From Toxonevra muliebris (taxonomy: Eukaryota; Arthropoda; Insecta; Diptera; Pallopteridae), in assembly GCA_963691655.1 (NCBI GenBank), contig OY829326.1, positions 42,497,989 to 42,561,988 of the forward strand: a stretch of 64,000 nt of DNA. Direction: 5' to 3'. Below the pieces are notes generated by a model. The model was not told the origin of the DNA, ran no database searches, and saw only the letters and a list, made by a program, of their open reading frames with translations. The position numbers and the translations under genes were made by a program. Positions 13,001 to 25,000 of the stretch are shown here, piece after piece (the stretch's first letter is position 1; each line of letters opens with the position of its first letter).

Positions 13001-16000
13001 TGTAGTAAAACAAGAAGATAATTATTAAAATAATTTATTAGTTTAATATTGTAATGTAACATGTTTTCGCATTGACATTGCTTATAATTTTATTGTTTTG
13101 GTTTTGTTTATCTAAGAAAATACTTTTGATAATTTTATTATTAAATGCGTGGAAATAAATAAAATACAATCAGAAGGTTTAATACATTCAGCCCAGATCG
13201 ATGGGATTCAACTGCGCGATCATTAGGAAGGACATTTTTGAATATTTAAGAGCACGGAAAAAAAACAGTTTTTCTATTTACCTATAATTAACGTTATTTC
13301 TATAGGAATAAAATTTTCAGTTTTTGTGTAATTGTACGCCTAAATATTTTTTCATATCTTCTGATTCAGTTTTGGAGATATTCGAATCTAAAGTTACAAT
13401 ATTTTTTTTCGGGTCAATTCTCAAGACCCAATGACCCCAGATTACAGATATGACATACATATTTAAGTGCAAAGGGAACATTTTATTTTTTATTTAATTA
13501 ATTTAGACATAAGAGTTAAATTATTGTTAGACCTCCTGCATATTTTTCCATTTACAATTATTCTATAAAATTCATTTGATTATTTCCACTTGCTGGAAAT
13601 GAAAAAAAAAAAATTAAGTTTTTTTTCTAGTAAATTTATTTGTTATTGTTTTAGATGTTAAAAGCAAAATAAACAAAACAAATATTTTTATTAACTTAAT
13701 ATTTCTCAATTACATACAATGATAGTGTTTATGCTGAAATGCTAACAGTTGTCCCCTTAAAAGTGATTGCTGATAAATTCGAGAAATGTTGCGATTAGTG
13801 TACTTGAAAGGTAGAAAGGTTTACATCCCTTCATACCCTGTTTGTTATATTTCTATTTCTATTTTAAGACTATATTTTGTAAATATTTGATATTTATTAT
13901 AATGGTTTGCTATTTAATTTGGAAATGTTCTCTACTTATCAACGATTAAAAATACATAGATGTTTTCTGATTTTAATAGTGGTTATCTATCCAATTTTTA
14001 CATTGAATAATCCTTAATGTCAACGGCTTGAATACAGGTAGTTTATGGCTTTGAGATGTACAAAACACCAATTTCAATTTAAGTTTCAAGTTATCTATAT
14101 TTTTGATAACAATTGACCAGACTTGAACTGATTACTGATCAGTAGCTATTCCTAGAAAAGCTACACGGAAGTATTACAAACTCACTTGATCAAACCAATA
14201 CTAAAGTTCGGGAAAGGATATTTTACAATATAGGCACTCATCTTTTATGAAAATTTTTGGATAGTTATCGCAAGAGATTTATACTCAACATTCAAACTGT
14301 CCTCCTGCCCAAGGTAGTTCCTCTAAAAAATCAATCACATTTAAATAATTTTGTAGACCCTCTAGAATATGACTCTAGTGAAGAAAGTTGGTCCCATTTC
14401 ATGCCCACTTGTTTTACTTTTCAAAAATTTGTTGTGCATTGTAGTTGTATTACTCGATTTCAAGTTTCAGTTCTAACCAGTTGTTTTTTCTTAATTCTTT
14501 CTCTACCTCCATCACTTTAACCCTTTCGGAACCGTTAATAAACTGGAGGAGATAGTGTAAAACTGACTATTGATTCATATTCTCTGACCATGGGGGTCGT
14601 GTTATAATTTTTGTTTAACACACATTTTGCGCCTCTGAAGGCTTGAACTTTCATGGGTGTTCGTGTGGCCCTCAATGTGATTTTTTTTACGAACTTTTTG
14701 AGTACATTGTATTAGATAACTTTTTAAACATAGACATATAGAAATATTTTAGTATTATTTTTTCACTTAACACTTTCTTGATCGTAAGGGAAGTAGCGTC
14801 GATAAAAAAAAATCGAGTCAGAATTGCGATGGTTCCAATTTTAGTATAAAAAGTTCTTAAAAAGTTTACATTAAGGACCTTAGGGTCACCGGTGCCATAT
14901 AGCACAAATGTGGAAAATGTTTAAGTATAAAGTATTGAAAAATTGGCGTATTGGACATATATTGTAAAAATTATAGGCCATTGAAAATAGGTAAAAATTC
15001 TATATACCTATATTTGTTGTTTTATTTTAGATCATTCTGGTGTCGTCAATTAGGTAATAATTCCAAACTTTTTTCAAAATATCTTAAATGCAAACAATTT
15101 TCTTTTAAAACAAATATACATTTTTTTAAATCAACGTAATAATTTTTGAAAAAAACTGAATGGTCCCGAAGGGGCTAATGCGTCTTTGGACAGTGCTACT
15201 AAGGTGAGCATTATACAATAAACCTTCCATTGCGTTTTCGGATTGTTTTTGTAAGAATTTGCCCTTCTTTGAGTATAGGTGAAAAGTCAAGTAATTCAAA
15301 TTGTTATTCTCATATGTTACTTAAAAAAAGGCAATAACATATGCGAACCGCAGACAAGACATTCATTTCTAGACTTGTGTTTTTTTACACTTTGTTTACT
15401 CTAGATCAATTAAACTAAGAAAATAAACAAAACAAAATAATAACATCAACCTTCTTCTGCACATTCAGCTTCCAATTGAATTTATAAAAATTTTTCAATT
15501 GAAAACAATTGCTGCGATCATTAAACTTTAACTACACTTTATGTGTATATGTAGCACCTGCTCTTGTATATATTCAAAACTTCCCCACGCTCATAAATGA
15601 TTTTCGCACGAATTTAAGAAGCAATTTCATCCAATTCATTCATTGATTTCTTGCCATATATATATATTTGTTTTTTTTTTTTTTTTTACTCGCTTCGCCA
15701 GAATTGATGAAAATGAGGAGGAAAACAAGGAAAACATTTGTTAAATTTACGATGTGTATAAATTTGTGTGCGATATTGCAAACTGATGACTATCAGATTG
15801 TTCTGTTTAAAGCACTTATAATATAAAATAGTATAGTTTTTCCAAGAAGGTATCATCAAACATTCAGAAGTGAAGTATTAGCCACACTTTGAATTGATTA
15901 AAATGGTCAATTTGGCGCTCGCCATTTACAACATATGTATTAATAATAAATCAAATTATATAAAATTTTTAATTCGTAGTATTATTTTAATACTCTTGTT

Positions 16001-19000
16001 GGGTATTTTTCATTAAATATTTATTTTCTGTTGTAGTATTTTGGGTCCACCTGCTTTAAAGCATGCTGCCGAAATGAAGGATGGCCTTACACATAATGCC
16101 CGACCTATTTACAACTACTCAATGCGCGGTGTAGTAACATGTTTTACGGGGATACGCAAAAAGGATGAATTGGTAAGTTAAATAAAATTACACGAAGTAA
16201 TTATTTCAAATTTATGATCGCTTTATATTTTAGACGAAATTGGTGAATCTAATACATTCGATGGGTGGTTGCATACGCAAGGATATGAACTCCAAAATAA
16301 CACATTTAATATGTAATAATAGCGGTGGTGATAAATATCAGTACGTTTTATTATTTGTATTTTTTTTTATTCATTTTATACTGATATCATAATTTTCGTA
16401 TTCGTAGATATGCGAAAACCTTTCGTCTGACAGTTGTGCGTCCCGCATGGGTTTATGCTGCCTGGGAGCGTCGTGATGATACGCAATTTCGTGCTACTGC
16501 TGAAGAATTCTCCAAGGAGCATAAGCTGAAAGCATTCGAAGGACAAAAAATTTGTTTCTTTGGGTTTCCAGTTGAAGAACGTCAGCATATGGTTGATGTC
16601 TTAGTGAGCAATGGCGGTGTACCGGCAGAATTGGATGACCCCGAGTGTTCACATGTCGTGAGTTTTTTCAAAATACGAAAATCAAAAATAAAAAAAACAA
16701 GAAACTTTTTGATTCATGATTGTTGTTCTGTTAATTAACTGTTAATTATTGTATGTGGTTTATTGTTCTTTGTTTTCTGAATTATTTATTTATTTTTTAT
16801 TTTACTTTATTTTATTTAAAATCTAAAATTACAGGTCATGCCTAATTCTGGTGGCTATTTTCTTGAAACTATAACTAGCAATTCTAATCCCATTACTACT
16901 ACTACCACTTTTTCTACTTCTTATCCTAATTCCAATCCTAATGCAATGGAAGTGGATGTTGAAGCTGCTGTCGAAAAATTTAATGTAAACACAAGAGAAG
17001 ATGACGATGATCACTTCGATGAAAGACTTGTAGTTGATTATGAATGTAATAAGTTTATTGCACAACGACAACAAAATGTCTCTTCACCATTATCCGATGA
17101 TTTGATTGTGGAAGATGATAATGTTGTCGGCTTGAATGAGAACGCTAGTGCAAGCACACCAAAATCATCCAAAAATATTGAACACAAAACACACGAGCAA
17201 AAAATTGAAATTGATGGTATCGTTTTGAGCAATGAAGTAGAAAATGAATTTCAAAACCCTAATAATATTTCACCGATACTTTGTGGTGGTGCTAAAGCAA
17301 CAATTGCAGATACACAAACGGGCAAACAAACATCATCATTAAATGCAGCAGACGCTAATGTCAATGAAACTGCTATGGAAACAGATGAAATTAATGATAA
17401 CATTGATGACGATGAAGATGAACAATTCAAGGACTTGAAACGCAAACGTGAGAGTTTCGATAGCATATCCTTGGCGTCCACTGATTCATTTGCGCTTCCA
17501 GTCAGCACAAAAAAACCGAAACTAATACGCACCGGCTCAATAACTCGCTCTATTCGACGATCAATGAGTTTTGTTGCTGTACGCACACCGATCGCTAAAA
17601 TGTTGCGTCCGCGACGCAGTTCAGTTGCACTTGATGCGGCACCTAATTGCAATGATCTTGACAGCACTAGTAATAATTTTAATGATTCAATTTGTTCGAT
17701 TACATCGATCGAAACTACATTCAATGAATCGATACGTAAACCGGTTAAGGAAAAGCTGCGTAGCATACGTGAACGTATAACACGTAGCAACAGCAAAAAG
17801 GACAAATCCAATATAACTGGATCGACAGCACAAAAAACTCCAGAAAAAAATGAAATCGACAAGGATGCAGCTAATGCTGGTGGCGGGTTCAAAACACCAA
17901 AAGCACCTACAAGTCGAAATGTAATCTTACCAGTTGCCTCAACATCAATAGCTAAAACGACTACTCCAAAAACTTGCAACACAAAATGCTTCACTTCCAG
18001 TTCCTTGCAATCATCCCGTAGTAAAAATAGTTTACTTAGCACGAATTCGGGTGTAGTAGAAATCAAGCCATCATCATCAACATCATCACTTAACACTTGC
18101 AATATTCCCAATGCTAATTTTGCTATTTCCACTACTTCTGTTACTACTAACATTCCTGCTTTTACTGCCGTCGCCACCACCTCTTCTTGCAATCAAGAAC
18201 TATTGAATGTCGCTATTAATCAAGTTGCCACCAATACCAATGCTGTGCCTCAACATAAAATGCAATATGATAACCCTGCACCACGCCATAATGACTATTT
18301 CCAAAATGATGCTGGACGCTCAAATACCACGGTACTTAATACTTTCTTACTGAAGCTAAAAGTTTTTTGGTTTTTCTTTGTTTTATTTTTTTGTTTGTTT
18401 TTTTATTATCTAAATGAAATCCAAAGTAGAAACCTACAAAGACCCTTAGGAACATTTTTTTTATATTTTGGACTTTTTTTTGGAAACAATTGCGAATGAG
18501 CAACATATTTTTATTTATTTATTAGCAAGAAAAACATACAAAGGCTTTTATTTTATCTTTAGCTGTGCGTGGTGCTAGTTCTATTGTTTCAAATTTCCAC
18601 TGGAGTTTGTTGGACTGTATCACATTTTTCAAATTAAAAAATACCGTTTAATATTCTGTATCTATTCTGTTACTCAAGATTAGATCTAAACCTCTCATTA
18701 TTTTAATAAATTGAATAAGTGTATTGATGGCTGCACAAAAATATCATGCCGGCTTCAAAACGAATTCTATAGACCAGGGTTTAGATAGAAAAAGAAGTAC
18801 TTTACGGACGTCTTCTACGAACTGCATCGCATTTTTAACATTTATTCACGGCAATATTCATATTTTATTTACATCTGTAAAATTATTAATTTTAATAAAG
18901 TTTTATTTGTGTAAAAATTAATATTGACTTTCGTCTACTGTTTTTTTTTATTTTTTTTTTATTTTTTTTTTTTGTAATATTTTAATTGATAATTTCTTTA

Positions 19001-22000
19001 TGTAGTAATATTGTCGTTGGTGTTTTGGGTATTTCAAAAATGAAATTTCACATTTTCTTTTAAGTAAAAAATCTACAAAAACACAGCACAATAAATTCTT
19101 TTCAAAACTTCTTGTGTGTTTTCATTTATTTATTTCCTATGCTTTTCATTTCATATTTTCGTATTCATATACATATATAAAAATGTTAAAAATGCCACGC
19201 AAATTTAATTGTGATATTTTACTTGCACATTGATACACTTCTACTTAGTATACCACACACACACGCACACACAAATAACACAGATGCTTTAAAATGAGTA
19301 TATACATAATTGTAATTGTTTCTTCAAATATCCTTTTGTATGTTTTTAAATGTTTTTTATGCCCAAATTTTACTACTTGAATGGCTGAATTTTTTATTTT
19401 TTTTTTCCTGCAAAAAATGAAAATGAACTGAAAATTTCAGTGAATTAATAGAAAATAATTTATTGTGCTGCTAAAATTATTTGTATTTCATTTCTTTCAC
19501 ACTATCATATCACAGCAAAGACGTGAAGTTTTTTGTTTTTAATTATTAACGTTGATCTGTTTTTAATAAGTATTTTATGTTTGTTTTCTTCTAACACTTT
19601 GCTCAAATTGCATGAAGAATTTCAGTTTAATTTTGTTTTTTATTTAAGTTTTGTTGCTGTTAGCAAACTATTTATTTATTGATTCAGCCATTTAAATAGA
19701 AATAAAGAACATTTAAATTTATAAACCATTTTTTTTCTTAAATTTTAAGTATATTTTGATGTTAGTCTTACGGCGAAAGTAGCGAAAACGCAAAAACAAA
19801 AAGCGGAAGTATTTTATGGTTATATAGTATAATAAAAATAAAGCGATTTTTAAACATTGAGCAATGGAATGTTTTTTATAAGTATATTTTTATTATATTT
19901 GTTTTTTGGGTCACGTTTGATTTTTTGTTATATCGAGGTAGGTTTTACCCCCCATGCTGTTTGAATAATATTATGTAATTATAATAATTTTAAATAATGT
20001 GTAACAAGCAGGCTTAAAGATCGTATATGTGTAGTCATCACAACAACAGTGTATACAGAGACGGGCAAATCAAACGGCCGTTTCGGAATCCGCCACGATT
20101 CCTCATCAGTGTTCTTAGTGATAGTTCTTAATCTTTCAATATCCTATACAAGCTACTAATATTTGAAATCATAACCAAGTATTACAGATTTGATTCCAAA
20201 CATCTTCATTGAATAGAGATATTGAAAGAAAACTACCACTACCGTTCTGTAAAATTAACTTTGAAAAATTAACAACTAGATTTAATTTTCATATTCTACA
20301 AAAAGCATATATAATTTTAGTTATTTCATATAAAACACTTCTAGTCAAAAAAAAAAAATAATAAAGTTTGAAATTATATTTTCCAGTAGATCACAAATAT
20401 GTTTTAACTTTTTCAAACCAACTACTACTTCGAAGGTTAGGTTAGGTTAGGTTGAAGTGGCTGTCGAGAACCAGAACGTAGACCTGGACATAGACATAGG
20501 TTTACCTACAGTTTAATGGCGCTGTGCTAATTTTTTATCATTACCAACCAAGATGTGTACTTGTACACTTTCTTATAATATTGATAGTGAATATAAGAAA
20601 GTTATGAAAATTAACCACCAGATGAAGACAGGAATCGAACCCGAACTTTCCGGATGAAAGTCTAGTGCACTACCCACTAGACTATCTAGGTCGTCCTGTA
20701 CTACTTCGAATATATTAAAACAATTTTCTGTCTTCTTGGAAATTTTTCATTAATCCATTTCAAATTATTTCAAACGATATAATAATGGTTGTTTTAGATA
20801 AGTGGGTGTGGCACCTCCCTTAAGAACAAATAACTTAAAACTGGATACATTAGGAACATGACAAGCTTACGCCTCATAGTGATTTTTATTGCATATGATT
20901 TTTATTATTGTAATTAGCGTTTCATCTCGTCAGTTTTTTTTTTATTAAATTCTATGACAAAAATTTAAAAAATTTATAATTTTCCGAAACTTATAGAAAT
21001 CATTTTACATTTTTTTAAACAGAAAGAACTAATGACTCTTATTTTGACTCTCCCTGACATGCTAACTTTCATATGAGGATGATAGTTTAAAATTTTGCCA
21101 AAAATCGATTTAATATCCCAAAATTTTTTATTTATTGTTTCATAAAATTTCATGCATTTTGAAACATTTTGTTTTGGTAGCCAAACATCCAGAATTAGTA
21201 AGTAGTTTTCTCAAATGTGATTGTGTTATGCTATTCATAAAGAAGAAGAGCATTATTTTCTTTTGAAGCCCAAAAATGTGTTTCCCCTTATTTATATGAA
21301 TAAAATTCTTTTTCTTATATTTTGAACCAAATCTATAATGTATATGTATAAAATAAATGCCGTGATCAGTCATATTTTCTTGGAAGAAGTGCCCACAAAT
21401 TTTGAGAAACAAATTATTAATGTGGAGTACGAATCTATTGAAACTGCCATTTTATAAAGGTTTCATAAAATTCGTTCGTTTAGTATGAAACTCTTGTTAG
21501 CGTCAGAGTGATCCAAAATCCAAAAAATAGTTAAAATTTATCTAAAAAATGTGTGGTATTTATGAATTTCGTTTAACCATAAAACGTTTTCGCTATAAAA
21601 GTGCTGTAATGTATTTTAATTTGTTTTAATCTTCATAATATTTCCATCTCTGTACATTACCATTTCTAGGTGGTTGATGAGCATAACACACAAACAAAGC
21701 CTGAAGTTAAAAATAATCGAACTCATATTCTTAAATCCGACTGGTTTTGGTATACCATACAAAATGGTTATGCGGATGAGATGGATTATCTATTTGGCGA
21801 TGTAAGTTAAGCTAGCAACTCTTTTTTTTAATTTCATTTCTAATATGAGATATATTTCATTGGATGCAGTATTTGGATAGTATCGCCAATACACCCAATA
21901 CAGATCGCCGTGATTCACTGCCCATTAGTTTTAATAAACGTAAACGAAAACGTTTCTCACAACGTTTACAACTTGAAGGTACACCGCTCGGTTCGGGAAA

Positions 22001-25000
22001 GCGACGTTCCTCTGTCTCTGATGCTGGTCTACTCTCAGTATCGGGAAGTTTCTTTGATTGTACCACCAGTCCAGATAAATTGGAAAATGCTGCTGGGAAA
22101 TTGCTCAATGAAACCGAAACGTCTACATGCGAACAGCAAACGCCTGCGAAAAAGGCATCAATGCGTTTTCATCATTTTATGGATTTTTTTAGTACTGAAT
22201 CAAATTATGTTGGCATTTTGGATACTATTGTTAATGTGAGTTTGTTTGTTTTTCAATTGGTTGAATGCTTAGTTTCAGATTTTGTTTTACTTGCAGCTCT
22301 TTAAAAATCCACTTGAAGATATTGCCGAAACTAATGATGCACTCCTGAATAAATCTGAAATTAATATGATTTTTAATAATTTTTTACCCATACATGAGGT
22401 ACATCAGAGTATGTTGGAACGTTTGCGTTCGATACAGAGTCGATGGACAGAAGATTGTTTAATTGGTGAAATTATAATACATCATCGCGATGATTTGATT
22501 AAAGCATATCCACCATATGTGAATTTCTTCGAACAAATGAAGGAGACCTTACAGCAATGTGATACACAAAATCCTAGATTTCATGCATTTTTGAAAATCA
22601 ATCAAACGAAACCAGAATGTGGACGTCAAAGTTTGCAGGATTTGATGATACGTCCAGTACAACGTTTACCGAGTATTAGTTTGTTATTAAAAGGTTGGTT
22701 TTTTTGTGTATCGCTTCTATCTTAGCATTTTTCATAATAGTTGCGAATTTAAGGCGTGGCCTTAGTCCCCATTTACACCCAGAAAGATTGGGCGAAAGTG
22801 CAAACACGAAGGAGGATGGGTACAGACTTGCTCGTACTGGAAAGTTTTTTTTTGCACCGTTCGTTTTTTGATAAACGGCAAGACCTAGTAAATGGGGGCT
22901 TACAAATGCTAAAAAATGTAATCGAATTTTGTGTTGTTTCATTTAAAACAAATCATGGTTTTGAATTCCATAATATAGAACCGGAATAAAACTATGGATT
23001 CTTAACTGTTTCCATACATATTGAAATAGAGGGTGTGCATCTTTTGAAACATACATTATTTAATTGCTGTGTCTCTTTTTTCTTTTCTTTTTTTTTTTAG
23101 ATATTTTAAAACATACAAATAAGAATAATCCGGATTATCTTAAACTCGAGCAAGCGTTAAAAGCAATTAAAGAAGTAATGATGCACATTAATGAAGATAA
23201 ACGAAAAACAGAATCACGTATGGCTATATTTGATATATTCAATGATATCGAGGGTTGTCCGGTAGGTGTTCAAAATGCTCTTAACTATAAAATTTGTTTC
23301 AATATAATAATTTATAATTTCCATCATGACACACCAGCCACACCTTGTTTCATCGAATCGCAGTTTCATATTAAAATGCGAAGTTACCGAGCTCTCCGAT
23401 AATCTGAGCGGACGTGGTGATTCGCTCATGTTGTACTTATTCTCCGATACGATTGAAGTGTGTAAAAAACGTTCGCGCGGCTTCAATAGCGCCAAATCGC
23501 CAAGCACCACAAAATCCCACAAACACGTCAAATTAATGTCATTGAATGCGATACGTTTTGTTATTGACATCACCGATAGTCCACGTGCGTTTGCCTTGCT
23601 CTGTCGACAGGATAAGGACAAATTGCATTCATTTACGATTGTCGATGAGGAAATCGATAAAATTGTATATTTGAAAACGCTGTGCAAGCAAATGGCTGAA
23701 AATGCCTGTCGCACTGATACGGTGAGTGATGGATAATATACATACATACACAAATATAATTTGGAAATACAATTCATATTTATATTGCAGGATAAAGCAT
23801 TGTTATGTCGGACATCACAAGAGCTGGAAGTCGATATTAGCGATGTGAATTTGAGTACTTTGTCGAAAGCGTTCAAATTGGCTGCGCGCACACGTTTAAA
23901 GGTAATTATTCAAAACAATTTTTGATTGAATTTTTTTTTTTTTGGTTTAATTTATTCAAATTAGATTTTTGTAGAATTATTGATAGTTTTAGTATTTGGT
24001 AGAATTTAAATAATTTTGGTAATTGTGAATTTTTATTAAGTATAAAATTTAAAATACCTAAATACTTTGGGTCGTCTCGAGAAGCGAAATTTTATGCACT
24101 TAACTTTATCAAGAAAATAAAATTCTATATTCATTTTTGTTAGAAACAACTTTTCTATCGTACTTTGCCGCTGTTATAATTTTTCCGTAATATTGATCAT
24201 ACTAAAAAATTAGCAGATATTAGTCTTTTCGCTATTCAAGAGCAATTATAATAATTTTTACTTAATATTGAACATCCTGTTATATTCCATATGGCGTACT
24301 CTATTTTATGTTTTATTTAATTCAGTTTTGTTACTAACCTATTATAAATTCAAAAAAGAAAAACAAACAAGAAACTTAGCGGTTATCAATTTATACTTGA
24401 ACATTTTTTTATAATATTGCTTTGTTAAAGATTTCACTTGAATGTGAGAAAGGCGTGGCTATTGCCCGATATTGTCAATTCTGTTAAAGATTTTTTAATG
24501 TAGACTCTACTTCGAAAGACTGACGAATTTACTTTTATTTTGATATCGTTAGTGTAATGGCTGCAATCATGTTAAGGCATGCTGAGGTATTACCATCAAC
24601 TAGGGTAACGATCCTAAGTATAGTAAGTAAATAGCCAGGCCTGATTCGATTCGATTAAAAACATTTCAAAGGTTCCAAAATGAAACAAACAGTGATGACT
24701 GCCCGTGCAGAGAATTAGCCAAAAATAAACATTTCACCAAGTTTCAAATCCCACTCTCATTCTTGTTGTGTGTGTATATTATCTTTTCTAGTATAAAATA
24801 CTCAATGTTCTGCTCTTTAAATGCTAAATTCAGTAGAACAAAAGTTGTTGGTTTTACTCGTTCATGCTGATTTCAATGTTGCACTTAGTTTTACCATAGC
24901 AAATCAAATTTTTATAAAATTATGTCTTTAAAATTCGTAATAAAATGAAAGGAAATTAAAATTGTCCATTGCTTGCGATAAACACAATGTAGTGATTAGT

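Noticed and set aside
17251..18192. 313-codon open frame on the minus strand
   Set aside because: It lies entirely opposite the optional pebble exon, has the Leu/Val/Ser content expected from reversing that frame, and lacks splice or family signals.
18332..18499. Last 55 codons of the 553-codon frame as coding
   Set aside because: Composition switches to Phe/Leu from T-runs right after a GTACTT donor, so this is more likely intron; kept only as part of the alternative terminal-exon model.
20628..20696. A functional tRNA-Glu gene
   Set aside because: The head has A and B boxes but no closing acceptor stem, and it is continuous with a SINE body flanked by a target-site duplication.
22756..22989. 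Open frame inside pebble intron after the DH core exon
   Set aside because: It spans a probable MITE; splicing 22693 to 23101 gives the conserved LLLKDILKHT sequence, so the region is intron.
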